Of a stretch of DNA of 64,000 nt, positions 54,934 through 64,000 are shown in pieces. The position numbers and the translations under genes were made by a program. Positions within the stretch are counted from its first letter, which is position 1. Each line of letters begins with the position of its first letter. The stretch is from NCBI RefSeq assembly GCF_030412965.1, contig NZ_JAUHJQ010000001.1, positions 1,080,060 through 1,144,059 on the forward strand, read 5' to 3'. Below the pieces are notes generated by a model. The model was not told where the DNA came from and did not search any database. It saw only the letters and a program-made list of their open reading frames with translations. This DNA comes from Nocardioides oceani (GTDB taxonomy: Bacteria; Actinomycetota; Actinomycetes; Propionibacteriales; Nocardioidaceae).

Positions 54934-55135
54934 CTCAACGCTCCGGCGCGCTTTCTCAACGCGAAAGGTCGCGGTGCGGCACCGTCGCCCCGGGCCTGCC
55001 TGCCATCCACGCCCCTGCTCCCACCTCGCGGCAGAGAAGACAGTCGCCGCGCCACGAACCCCCCTATCTCACCCGTGCAGGTGCGACGCTCCGGGGAGCG
55101 CCAATCAGCGGGTCCGACTCTGAAGAGGCGCTCTT

Positions 55136-55468
55136 TTGATCACCTACGGCTTGCTTGCTCTCGCGATCGCGGTCGAGGTGATGGCCACCCTCGCGCTGCG
55201 TGCCTCAAACGGCTTCAGCCGCTTGGTGCCAACCCTCGTCGTCCTAGCTGGATACGGCGCCTCGTTCTACCTGCTCTCCGTGGTGCTCCAGCGCGGCCTG
55301 GCCATCGCGGTCGTCTATGCCCTCTGGTCCGCGGCCGGAATCGTGCTCATCACCATCATCGGAGCAGCATTCCTCGAGCAACACCTGTCGTCGGTACAAG
55401 TCGCGGGGATCGCCTTGATCGTCGGGGGAGTGCTCGCGCTTGAGCTTGGGGCCAGCGGACACACGTGA
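55136..55468 (+). CDS. Small multidrug resistance (SMR) efflux protein
   Basis: A 110-residue protein with four hydrophobic segments. The essential SMR Glu is Glu14 (LALAIAVEVMATLALR), and Trp64 of the family is present (VYALWSAAGIVLITII). A TTG start at 55,136 has AGAGG about 10 bp upstream. SMR proteins work as dimers. In pAO1 the NepA/NepB SMR pair exports methylamine-related nicotine metabolites; here only one gene is seen, so a homodimer or a partner elsewhere is needed. It is convergent with the ferredoxin reductase gene. Confidence 0.85.
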   Translation: MITYGLLALAIAVEVMATLALRASNGFSRLVPTLVVLAGYGASFYLLSVVLQRGLAIAVVYALWSAAGIVLITIIGAAFLEQHLSSVQVAGIALIVGGVLALELGASGHT

Positions 55469-55506
55469 CCGCGGCGAGACCGCGGCGGCCGCGCTCAGTC
55501 CAAGGC

Positions 55507-57198
55507 CTACTCGTCGGTCTCTGGCGGTGGACTCGGGCGATGCTCATCGGACTGTGCGCCTGCAGCAGTCCCGCGAAGTGCTTCATGCGTGAGATGGTCG
55601 TAGCTCAGGAACTTGACGCGATCGCGACCGGCCGCTCGGCCGAGGGCTAGCTCGGCGTCGTTGATTCTTCGCCAGCCCGCGGCGTCGATGACATCAGAAC
55701 AGCGCTGGCGGACCAGGTCGGCGAACTGGTCACTTGTCCTGGCCGGCTGCGGCAGTTTTCCCCGTCGAAGGTCTTCCAGCATCGAGACGACGGTCTCGGC
55801 GGAATCGGCTCGGTTCGTGCCGATCACTCCGTTCGAACCCCGCTTGATCCAGCCCGCGCAGTACAGCCCGGGTAATGGTTCGCCGGATTGGGCCTGTATA
55901 CGACCTGCGACATGGGGGGTGGTGCCCGTCACCTCGTCGAAGGGGATCCCCGGCGCCGGTCGACCCCGAAAGCCGACCGACCGGATGACCAGCGACGTCG
56001 GCACCGTCTCCAACCCCCCTAGCGGATCCTCGAGAACGATGCCGGCGACCGCGTCCGTCCCGACAACCTCGACCGGCGTCCTCCGATAGCGCAGGACAAT
56101 CCGCCTCCTATCGCGCCGCGGAGTGCGATCAGCGGCAGCGCGGACCGTCGCTCGGCGGCGCTCGAAGAGGGCAGGAGCCATCCTGGACTGCACCGCGAGG
56201 ATCTCCTCACGCGTGACTGATACCTCGTCGGAACGGGCAATGAGGTCGACTGTGTCCAGCCGCGACAGGGCGAGCAGCTCGGCCGTTCCGTAGGCAGCGT
56301 GGGCTTGACCGCGCCGTCCCACAACCACGACCTCGGTGATTGCGCTCGCGCTGAGCGCCTTGATGGCGAGGTCGGACATGGACGTGTGCTCGTAGGCTTC
56401 GACCGGCTGAGCCAGGACCCTTGCCACGTCGAGAGCTACGTTGCCGTTGCCGATGACGACCGCTCGATGACCTCTGAAGTCGAACCGCTGATCGGCGAAG
56501 TCGGGGTGGCCGTTGTACCAACCCACAAACTCCCTGGCCGACACAACGCCCGGCAGATCCTCGCCCGGAACGCCGAGCTTGCGGTCGTCCGTTGACCCGC
56601 CGGCCCACAGCACGGAGTGGTGGTGCTCAAGAAGCTCGGGAATTGTGACGTCGTGACCCACGTCGACGTTGAAAAAACAGTGCACGTTCGGCCGGTGCAG
56701 TACTCGCTCAAAGCGATCGCCGATGAGCTTCGTGCGTTGGTGGTCTGGTGCGACTCCGGATCTCACCAGCCCGAAGGGCGCGGGCTGCCTCTCGAGCACG
56801 GTGACCGTGCATCTTGGCAGTTCGCTGAGCTCGGCAGCGGCGTACATCGCTGAGGGCCCCGAACCCACGATCGCAACACTCAAGCGGCTGTGTTTGGGGA
56901 CTTCGTGCCTCGTCACTGCCGGGGGCACAACGTCGCGAAGCGGACGGGTCGCGAAGTAGTCGGCGTTGATGTCACGGAAATCGCTGAGTTCCGGCGGAAG
57001 GGCGTCTTCATGGTGGATGGCCCCAACCGGGCAAGCCCTGGCGCAGGCGCCGCAGTCGATACAACTTGCTGGGTCGATGTACAGCTGCTCGGTGGAGACG
57101 AAGTCCTGATCGCCCGGACGTGGCCGGATGCACTGCACCGGGCAAACCGCGACACAGGAGGCGTCGTTGCAGCACCCCTGACCGATGACGAAGGTCAT
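55507..57198 (-). CDS. Ferredoxin plus ferredoxin-NADP reductase fusion (FprB-type)
   Basis: A 563-residue fusion protein. The first 80 residues are a 4Fe-4S ferredoxin (Cys sets in GCCNDASCVAVCPVQC and CIDCGACARACPVGAI). The rest is an adrenodoxin-reductase-like domain with FAD motif VAIVGSGPSAMYAAAELS, APFGLVRSGVAPDHQRTKLI and the NADP region VVIGNGNVALDVARVL. This is the layout of mycobacterial FprB. It would exchange electrons between NADPH and a ferredoxin, possibly serving the TMADH-like enzyme or another oxidoreductase nearby; the partner is not identified. Confidence 0.88.
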   Translation of the reverse strand: MTFVIGQGCCNDASCVAVCPVQCIRPRPGDQDFVSTEQLYIDPASCIDCGACARACPVGAIHHEDALPPELSDFRDINADYFATRPLRDVVPPAVTRHEVPKHSRLSVAIVGSGPSAMYAAAELSELPRCTVTVLERQPAPFGLVRSGVAPDHQRTKLIGDRFERVLHRPNVHCFFNVDVGHDVTIPELLEHHHSVLWAGGSTDDRKLGVPGEDLPGVVSAREFVGWYNGHPDFADQRFDFRGHRAVVIGNGNVALDVARVLAQPVEAYEHTSMSDLAIKALSASAITEVVVVGRRGQAHAAYGTAELLALSRLDTVDLIARSDEVSVTREEILAVQSRMAPALFERRRATVRAAADRTPRRDRRRIVLRYRRTPVEVVGTDAVAGIVLEDPLGGLETVPTSLVIRSVGFRGRPAPGIPFDEVTGTTPHVAGRIQAQSGEPLPGLYCAGWIKRGSNGVIGTNRADSAETVVSMLEDLRRGKLPQPARTSDQFADLVRQRCSDVIDAAGWRRINDAELALGRAAGRDRVKFLSYDHLTHEALRGTAAGAQSDEHRPSPPPETDE

Positions 57199-57731
57199 CG
57201 CTTGTCGCCCGGTCCCGCTGAAAGGAATCCGCCAGCACAGTCCGGGCCAGTCCGGGACCGATCCATCCCGCGCAGGGCACCATCAGCGGCGCGGCGAGAA
57301 CTTCCGTGCGCTTGACTCCAGACCATCGGTCCAGGGTCGACCAACTGGTTCGCCGGCTCCTTGTCCGATACCAGCAAGCGAGCGCGCGTCTTTGCCGCAG
57401 TCAGACGAGGTGCACGACCGGAGCCATCCATACATTGCCGAAGTGACGCCAGCCCATGGACGACCCGGCTCGAGGAGGCCGGGGCGTCATGCCGCCGCCG
57501 ACCCGGTCCGGCGTCAGCCGACCGTCGCGCGAGCGCACGGGAGACCTTCTGGCGAACCGGTGCGACGCCCCCTCCGCCGACGGGGTCGCTTCCGCTACGG
57601 ACGACTCCCTGGTCCGGGATTGCGGACCATGTCGGGCTGCTCAGCTGGCAGGCGAGGTCTCTGATCACGATCTGCCTGTCTGTCGCGTCGACCCGAAGCA
57701 GGCAACGGCCGGAACAGAAAGGAAGGCTCCT
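57199..57731. other. Divergent intergenic region, FprB-like and XdhC-like genes
   Basis: About 530 bp between divergent genes without a supportable gene. Open frames here give Arg/Pro-rich translations with no domain. AGAAAGGAAGG at about 57,715-57,725 is the ribosome binding site of the XdhC-like gene. Promoters for both genes should lie here but none is convincing by eye. Confidence 0.45.
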
Positions 57732-58864
57732 ATGCGTGACGTGTTGGACGAGCTGCTCGAGTGGTGGAGGAGCGGCGCACCGATAGGGCTGGCGACCGTC
57801 GTCGCAACCTCGAGCTCTGCACCACGCGAGCCCGGGGCAGCGATGGCCGTAGGCCCCGACGGTCGGGTTGTGGGGTCGGTCTCCGGCGGCTGTGTGGAGG
57901 GCGCCGTGTATGACCTCGCCGGCGGGGTGGTCGCCGAAGGGGTCCCGGTACTGGAGCACTACGGATACTCCGACTCCGACGCCTTCGCTGTGGGTCTGAC
58001 CTGCGGAGGCGAGTTGGACGTGTTTGTCGAGCGCGTCGACCGAGAGACGTTCCCCGAGCTGGGCGACGTCGCAGCCGACATCCGACGCGGCGCACCCGTG
58101 GCCATCGCCACCGTCATCGATCACCCCGACCTCAACTGGCGGGGCCGACGACGGGTGCTCCGAGGCAATGAGACGGCTTCCGGCACAGTCGGCAGTGACC
58201 GAGCGGACGAGGCGATCGCCGCCGACGCCTTGGGCCTACTCGAATCAGGCCACAACGGGCTTCTGCACTACGGGCCCGACGGCCAGCGGCTTGGCGAGGG
58301 GATGACCGTCTTCGTGCAGTCGTTTGCGCCACCGCCCCGAATGATGGTTTTTGGTGCGATCGACTTCGCCGCCGCGGTCGCGAAGATGGGGTCCTTCCTG
58401 GGTTACGACGTGACGGTCTGCGACGCCCGGCCGGTATTTGTGACGCGCGCCCGGTTCCCTGACGCCAATGACGTCGTCCTCGATTGGCCCCACAGGTACC
58501 TGCACGACGAGAACATCGCGGGGCGCGTCGACCAGCGCACGGTCATCACCGTGCTTACGCACGACCCCAAGTTCGATGTGCCCCTGCTTCGCGCGGCCAT
58601 CGAGCTCGACGTGGCGTACATCGGCGCAATGGGTTCGCGGCGAACTCACGCCGACCGGCTTGCACGTCTCCTCGATGCAGGGGCCACGCACGAGCAACTG
58701 GCGCGCATTTCCAGCCCGATCGGTCTGGATCTGGGTGGCCGCACACCGGAGGAGACTGCCGTCAGCATCGCCGCGGACATCATCTCGGCTCGGTGGGGCG
58801 GAACCGGCGAGCCGCTACGTGACCTGTCCGGCTCGATCCACCACGAACGGGGAGATCGAACCCG

Positions 58865-58868
<4 letters not shown>
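57732..58868 (+). CDS. XdhC/CoxI family molybdenum-enzyme maturation protein
   Basis: A 378-residue protein. The N-terminal XdhC domain has GSVSGGCVEGAVYDLAGGVV near residue 55, and the C-terminal Rossmann-like domain contains MMVFGAIDFAAAVAKMG and AYIGAMGSRRTHADRLARLL. XdhC binds the molybdenum cofactor, promotes its sulfuration and hands it to xanthine-dehydrogenase-family enzymes. The two molybdenum hydroxylases of this cluster are the obvious clients. I start at ATG 57,732 (strong ribosome site); the longer frame upstream is not family-like. Stop overlaps the MoxR gene. Confidence 0.85.
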
Positions 58869-59755
<887 letters not shown>

Positions 59756-59838
59756 TCTCGCGCCCGGCGAGAAGCCCGGTACGGACGATTTGTTCCCACC
59801 CGGCTCGATCGTGGACCGCGCCCATCGGACCGACTCTG

Positions 59839-60639
59839 TTACGTCGCCAGCTCGACCGTGTCCCCGACCGCAACTCGGCCGGGTTCGACGACGTCCGCGT
59901 ACGACCCGAACAGCACGGACGGTCCCCATGAGCTGGGGGTCGCTCCGCGCACTACGCGTATCCGCCGCTGGACCCGCAACGAGCGATCGGCGTCCCAGGG
60001 CCGGTGTTCCACTGCCAGGCACCGAGGTATGCCTCCGCGAAGACGCAACGAGCTTCCGCCCACCACGATGACGCGTCCGTCCCACCGGTCCTCGACGAAC
60101 GGCTGACTGCCCAGGTCGACGGTCAGATTCAATCGGAACCGGCGTGAGTCGATCGGGCGTCCGTCCGATTCCGTCCCCAGCGCAGCGAGAGAGGCCGTTG
60201 ACTGCAACGTGACGGGGTGGACGTCGTAGCCGCCGCCCGGCTCCAGACAACGCGCGAGCCGCAGCCGTCGACCGGCCAGGTCGGACAGCCACTCGTCCCA
60301 CGGGCCAGGCGCCCAAGTCCCAGCCACCACGCGATCATCGAAGTCGAATAGACGGCTCTCACCCGGGTGTCCCAGCTCGGCCGATACCTCAGGCGTCGCG
60401 CCGCGCCCGATGACGTACTGGTCGCTCTCGGGGTCGTACGAAGTCCAGTAACCCAGGAAGACCGGGTCCTTGGGTACTGAGTAGAGGCGCCCGTCGATGT
60501 CGACCACGAAGAACTCCCGGTTCCCGACGACGCCGGTACTTTCCAGCATGACGGACGGCACGTCACGCACCGCGAAACCCTTGGTCGCTGCAACGTGCAG
60601 GCCGGTCACATGCCCGCTTGCACGAACCGCTTCTGTCAT
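59839..60639 (-). CDS. MOSC domain protein
   Basis: A 266-residue protein with an N-terminal beta-barrel (MOSC_N-like, VTGLHVAATKGFAVRDVPSV) and a C-terminal MOSC core with the conserved Cys in RGGIPRCLAVEHRPWDADRS. MOSC proteins bind molybdenum cofactor and use the Cys for sulfur or reductase chemistry. I choose ATG 60,639 because GGAGGG lies 6 bp upstream; TTG 60,645 is less likely. It lies downstream of folP on the same strand and opposite the XdhC-MoxR pair. It could act on the hydroxylases or detoxify N-hydroxylated compounds. Confidence 0.8.
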   Translation of the reverse strand: MTEAVRASGHVTGLHVAATKGFAVRDVPSVMLESTGVVGNREFFVVDIDGRLYSVPKDPVFLGYWTSYDPESDQYVIGRGATPEVSAELGHPGESRLFDFDDRVVAGTWAPGPWDEWLSDLAGRRLRLARCLEPGGGYDVHPVTLQSTASLAALGTESDGRPIDSRRFRLNLTVDLGSQPFVEDRWDGRVIVVGGSSLRLRGGIPRCLAVEHRPWDADRSLRVQRRIRVVRGATPSSWGPSVLFGSYADVVEPGRVAVGDTVELAT

Positions 60640-60749
60640 CGGCAACCCTCCAGTGAGGCCGTCAGTGCTCGGGATCCAGCTGCGTGCGTCAGTCCGGATG
60701 GTGCAGGGGTGTCGCGAAGCGCCGACCTAGAGTTCGGCCCTGCTGATGA

Positions 60750-61577
60750 TCACCCGAGCACACCGGACGGCGGGCCATGCAAGCCGCCGATCCAAGCGAC
60801 CGCAACGGCGATCGCTCGAGAGGTTGATGCGACATCATGGACTCGCACGTAGTCGGCGCCAGCCGTAGTCGCCAGAGCTGAGGTCACGGCGGTCAGGTCG
60901 TCACGCGCACGGGGACTGCGGGCGTCCGCAACGACGTCCCCCAGGAACCGCTTGCGGGACGTGCCGACCATGATCGGGAGTCCGAGTGCAGAGCGAAGGA
61001 CGGGCAAGGACTGCAGCAGGCACCAGTTGTGCGGGCCGGTCTTCGCGAAGCCGATGCCCGGGTCCACGATCAGCTGGGCGTTCCCCACGCCGGCATCGAG
61101 CGCGGCATCGACGGACTGCGACAGTTCCGCGACGACCTCGGCGACAACGTCGCTGTACACCGCGTGGCGGTCCATCTCGCGGCTTGGCGCGCGCCAGTGC
61201 GAAAGGATCAGCGTTGCGTCGTAGTCAGCAGCCACATCGAGGATGGCTGGGTCGAAGCGACCGCCGGAGACGTCGTTGACGATTGTTGCGCCGGCGTTTA
61301 GTGCCGCAGCCGCCACCGACGCATGCATCGTGTCGATGCTGACTCGCAAGCCGGCTCGTGCGAGACGCTCGACCACTGGGAGGACTCGGTGTAGCTCGAC
61401 ATCCGTCGGAACGGCCTCCGCGCCGGGGCGGGTCGACTCCCCGCCGACGTCCACCGCCCAGGCGCCGGCTGAGCTGAGCTCGTGGCCCCGCCGAACCGCC
61501 GCGTCGACGTCGACGTAGCGGCCGCCGTCCGAGAACGAGTCAGGCGTCACGTTGAGCACTCCGAAGACATTCACCAT
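60750..61577 (-). CDS. folP: Dihydropteroate synthase
   Basis: A 275-residue TIM-barrel enzyme that joins pterin and p-aminobenzoate to make dihydropteroate. All family motifs are present: FGVLNVTPDSFSDGG, VDVGGESTRPGAE, VSIDTMHASV, NDVSGG, DPGIGFAKT, GTSRKRFLG and RVHDV. It lies 36 bp after folD on the same strand, so it is likely co-transcribed. A housekeeping folP normally sits in a folate biosynthesis operon, so a copy here suggests that demethylation raises the demand for tetrahydrofolate. A sulfonamide-insensitive variant cannot be judged from the sequence. Confidence 0.9.
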   Translation of the reverse strand: MVNVFGVLNVTPDSFSDGGRYVDVDAAVRRGHELSSAGAWAVDVGGESTRPGAEAVPTDVELHRVLPVVERLARAGLRVSIDTMHASVAAAALNAGATIVNDVSGGRFDPAILDVAADYDATLILSHWRAPSREMDRHAVYSDVVAEVVAELSQSVDAALDAGVGNAQLIVDPGIGFAKTGPHNWCLLQSLPVLRSALGLPIMVGTSRKRFLGDVVADARSPRARDDLTAVTSALATTAGADYVRVHDVASTSRAIAVAVAWIGGLHGPPSGVLG

Positions 61578-61613
61578 CCTGCTGTCCCCGGTGCTCTGGG
61601 GTTGGGAAAGGGC

Positions 61614-62528
61614 TCAGCTGGCTCGTGCATCGGTGCCGACCGTCGAGACTGCCGTGCTCGTTGGGGGAGCGATGCCGGCGGCGCGCTCTGCGAGCTCGAC
61701 GACGTTCTTGAGCAGCATCGCGCGGGTCATAGGGCCCACCCCGCCGGTCGCGCGCGTCCACTTCCCGGCGACCTGCTCCACGCCGGGATGCACATCCCCC
61801 AGGATCCCCTCGACGGTGCGGGTGATCCCTACGGACAGCACAGTCGCGCCCGGCTTGACCCAGTACGGCTGGACGAGATGTGCAACCCCGGCTGCTGCGA
61901 TCACCACATCAGCCACGCGGGTGTGCGCGGCCACGTCGATCGTGGCTTCGTTGCACATGGTGACGGTCGCGTGCTCGGTGGGCCGCGTCAGCAGCAACCC
62001 CAGCGGCCGCCCCACGGTGGTGCCGCAACCGATGACGCAAAACTGCGAACCCGTGATCGGGACGTCGTTGCCTCGCAGCAGCTCCAAAATCCCCCGGGGC
62101 GTGCAGGGCAGAGTGCCCGGCTGCCCGAGCACTAGCCGGCCGAGGTTGGTGGGATGCAGGCCGTCGGCATCCTTGTCGGGGTCGATCGCCGCCAGCACCG
62201 CATGCATATCCACGTGGCGGGGGAGCGGAAGCTGCACGATGAAGCCCGAGCACGCAGGATCGGCATTGAGCGTCTCGACTGCGGCAAGGACATCGGCCTC
62301 GGAGGCCTCTGCGGGGAGCTCGAGGCGAAAAGATTCGATGCCGACCTCCGCGCAGTCGCGGTGCTTCCCCGCCACGTACGAGCGCGAGCCGGCATCGTCG
62401 CCCACCAGGATGGTCCCCAGCCCTGGGCGTCGACCCATGGCGGCCAGTGCCGCAATCCGGTTCGTCAGCTCGCCCTTGACGGCCGCTGCAGCCCGGGTCC
62501 CGTCGATGACTGTCGCTCTGCGCTCCAC
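61614..62528 (-). CDS. folD: Bifunctional methylene-THF dehydrogenase/cyclohydrolase
   Basis: A 304-residue enzyme with the catalytic YxxxK pair (Tyr51, Lys55 in [10 protein letters not shown]), [10 protein letters not shown], and [11 protein letters not shown]. The nucleotide loop reads [13 protein letters not shown], where most FolD proteins have a GRS motif, so the Arg-Ser that contacts NADP phosphate is replaced by Cys-Gly. In pAO1 folD works with mabO to move the methyl carbon of 4-methylaminobutyrate from methylene-THF towards formyl-THF. Here it is divergent from mabO (about 250 bp between starts) and followed by folP. Confidence 0.88.
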   Translation of the reverse strand: MERRATVIDGTRAAAAVKGELTNRIAALAAMGRRPGLGTILVGDDAGSRSYVAGKHRDCAEVGIESFRLELPAEASEADVLAAVETLNADPACSGFIVQLPLPRHVDMHAVLAAIDPDKDADGLHPTNLGRLVLGQPGTLPCTPRGILELLRGNDVPITGSQFCVIGCGTTVGRPLGLLLTRPTEHATVTMCNEATIDVAAHTRVADVVIAAAGVAHLVQPYWVKPGATVLSVGITRTVEGILGDVHPGVEQVAGKWTRATGGVGPMTRAMLLKNVVELAERAAGIAPPTSTAVSTVGTDARAS

Positions 62529-62779
62529 CTGATCGGTGACCTCTCAACTCGACGTCCGTCCGCACGACTCGTCGCGGACGGGGTCAAGCGTGGTCGTGAG
62601 CCGACCTGCTCGGAAGTGAGCCATCGGACGACTGCGTCGCACATCTTGTGCTCATCGTCTAAAGCGCCCTTGACGTCGCTTTGGCAGATCGAACAAGACA
62701 GCCACGTCGCGTCGGTCCTTCGACGCATGGATGCGTCCGGAGGCGTCGCCGAGGCTGTCGGCCGACGAAAGGCAGATCT

Positions 62780-64000
62780 ATGGGAGAGCATCAACTTCCC
62801 GCGCGAGCTCAGGTCGTGGTCGTGGGCGGCGGGATCATCGGCACCAGTACGGCTTACCACCTCGCTCGCCGCGGCTTCACCGACGTGGTGCTGCTCGAGC
62901 GCAACACGCTCACCTCAGGGACCACCTGGCACGCGGCCGGCCTTGTCACCCAGGCGCGCTACACGTGGGGGACCCGTGAGGTCGTTCAGCGAAGCCTTGA
63001 AGCCTTCCGGGGGCTGGAGGCCGAAACCGGCTTCTCCACCGGATACGTCGAGACCGGGACCATGAACATCGCGACGTCCCCGGAGCGGTTCGAGGAGATC
63101 AAGCACCAAGCCAGCATCGTCCGAGGCAATGGCATCGAGGCACAGCTGCTGAGCGTCGACGAGACTCTCGAGCTGCACCCGCTGCTGAACGCCGACGGTC
63201 TGCGCGGCAGCTTGTACTTCCCGCGGGACGGACGCGGCAGTGCCACCGACACCACGATCGCGCTGGCTCGCGGAGCGACATCTCGAGGAGCGCGCGTGTT
63301 CGAGGGGGTCGGCGTCACGGGCGTGCTGACCTCGCACGGTCGCGTCACGGGAGTATCCACCACGTCCGGCGACATCGAGGCGGAGTACGTCGTCAACGCC
63401 ACCGGTATGTGGGGCCGGGAGTTCGGCGCCAGAGCCGGTGTGAACGTGCCTCTCCAGGCCCTCGCGCACTACTACGTAATCACCGAGGCGATCGAAGGCC
63501 TGCCGCGCAATCTGCCGACCGTCAAGAGCGGTGACGAGTACGCCTACGTCAAGGACGAAGCCGGCGCGCTGATGGTCGGGTTCTTCGAGCCCGGCAGCTA
63601 CGCCTGGGCGTCGAACGGGATTCCCGACAACAAGGGATATGTCCACCTCTCTGAGGACTGGGACCACTTGGGACCGTTCTACGAGCAGATGGTCGAGCGG
63701 TTCCCTGTCCTCGCCGACGCGGGCATCCGTCTCCACTTCTGCGGGCCGGAGAGCTTCACTCCTGATGGCCAGTACCACCTCGGCGAAGCACCGAACCTGC
63801 GCAACTACTTCGTCGCTGCTGGTTTCAACTCCGTGGGCTTTCTGTCCGGACCTGGCGCCGGCTCGGTCCTCGCCGATTGGATCATCGACGGCCGCTCGCC
63901 GATAGACCTCCCTGAGACCGACCCCGCCCGCGTGCAGAAGCACGAGACGAACCGTCGCTTCCTCGAAGCAAGGGTCGTGGAGTCGCTTGACCTCTCCTAT
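62780..64000 (+). CDS. mabO: 4-methylaminobutyrate oxidase (demethylating), partial at window end
   Basis: 407 codons are visible with no stop before the window edge. This is the N-terminal FAD half of a dimethylglycine/sarcosine-dehydrogenase-type enzyme; the THF-binding C-terminal half would lie outside. The dinucleotide fold is VVVVGGGIIGTSTAYHLARR, and Trp50-His51 (SGTTWHAAGL) match the covalent FAD-His site of MABO. It oxidises 4-methylaminobutyrate to 4-aminobutyrate and methylene-THF. ATG 62,780 has GAAAGG about 8 bp upstream. Assignment is supported by folD opposite and gabT at 22.8 kb. Confidence 0.85.
   Translation, partial: MGEHQLPARAQVVVVGGGIIGTSTAYHLARRGFTDVVLLERNTLTSGTTWHAAGLVTQARYTWGTREVVQRSLEAFRGLEAETGFSTGYVETGTMNIATSPERFEEIKHQASIVRGNGIEAQLLSVDETLELHPLLNADGLRGSLYFPRDGRGSATDTTIALARGATSRGARVFEGVGVTGVLTSHGRVTGVSTTSGDIEAEYVVNATGMWGREFGARAGVNVPLQALAHYYVITEAIEGLPRNLPTVKSGDEYAYVKDEAGALMVGFFEPGSYAWASNGIPDNKGYVHLSEDWDHLGPFYEQMVERFPVLADAGIRLHFCGPESFTPDGQYHLGEAPNLRNYFVAAGFNSVGFLSGPGAGSVLADWIIDGRSPIDLPETDPARVQKHETNRRFLEARVVESLDLSY

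Noticed and set aside
57456..57731. N-terminal extension of the XdhC-like gene from 57,456
   Set aside because: The 92 extra residues are Arg/Ala-rich and unlike the family. ATG 57,732 has a strong ribosome site and the expected start.

Overview
The window comes from a high-GC actinobacterium. Near-saturated G/C in third codon positions, frequent GTG starts, ATGA/GTGA gene overlaps, a PASTA lipoprotein, a GH6 glycosidase and an FprB-type ferredoxin reductase fit Nocardioidaceae, most likely Nocardioides. This is inferred from gene content; no rRNA or other marker gene is present.

Bases 1-19,840 look like ordinary chromosome. They hold a DinB-like protein, an MFS exporter, a four-gene ABC/FtsX-type export system (2.1-9.2 kb), a DUF427 protein, a secreted GH6 glycosidase, an M3 peptidase and a PASTA lipoprotein. 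An ABC-2 exporter operon with its own two-component system follows (13.9-17.4 kb), then a divergent PadR/DUF1707 pair behind a palindromic operator and an acyl-CoA dehydrogenase. About 0.7 kb without genes and an intact IS30-family element (20,549-21,798, 28-bp imperfect terminal repeats, TTC target duplication) separate this block from the rest.

Bases 21.8-64.0 kb are a large catabolic cluster whose genes match the pyridine pathway of nicotine degradation known from plasmid pAO1 of Arthrobacter (Paenarthrobacter) nicotinovorans. The upper pathway has a molybdenum hydroxylase assigned as nicotine dehydrogenase (ndhFSL, 36.2-40.0 kb), 6-hydroxy-L-nicotine oxidase (27.5-28.8 kb) and a second molybdenum hydroxylase assigned as 6-hydroxypseudooxynicotine dehydrogenase (kdhL at 43.5 kb, kdhMS at 51.0 kb). 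Next comes the C-C hydrolase that releases 2,6-dihydroxypyridine and 4-methylaminobutyrate (42.2-43.3 kb, minus strand). The ring branch has 2,6-dihydroxypyridine 3-hydroxylase (34.2 kb), a Dabb protein plus cyclase-family hydrolase that may open the ring, and an omega-amidase (40.0 kb) for 2-oxoglutaramate. The side-chain branch has a methylamine-forming amine oxidase and succinic semialdehyde dehydrogenase (24.3-27.2 kb), a GABA aminotransferase, and the start of a formaldehyde/methylene-THF-forming 4-methylaminobutyrate oxidase (62.8 kb to the edge) opposite folD and folP.

Around these enzymes sit accessory genes. Two related binding lipoproteins (28.9-31.4 kb) and a ribose-type ATPase/permease pair (46.1-48.7 kb) probably form one importer. 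There is a single SMR efflux gene, two paralogous PucR/CdaR-like activators, a CoxG-like membrane-anchored protein, and a molybdenum-enzyme maturation pair (XdhC and MoxR, 57.7-59.8 kb) near a MOSC protein. A trimethylamine-dehydrogenase relative has lost its flavin-linking Cys and one iron-sulfur Cys. The most interesting leads are the importer inside the split kdh locus, the Dabb-cyclase pair, the altered TMADH-like enzyme, and the folate genes (folD with an unusual nucleotide-binding loop, plus folP) recruited to demethylation. Functional assignments rest on motifs and remembered family sequences; no database search was possible.
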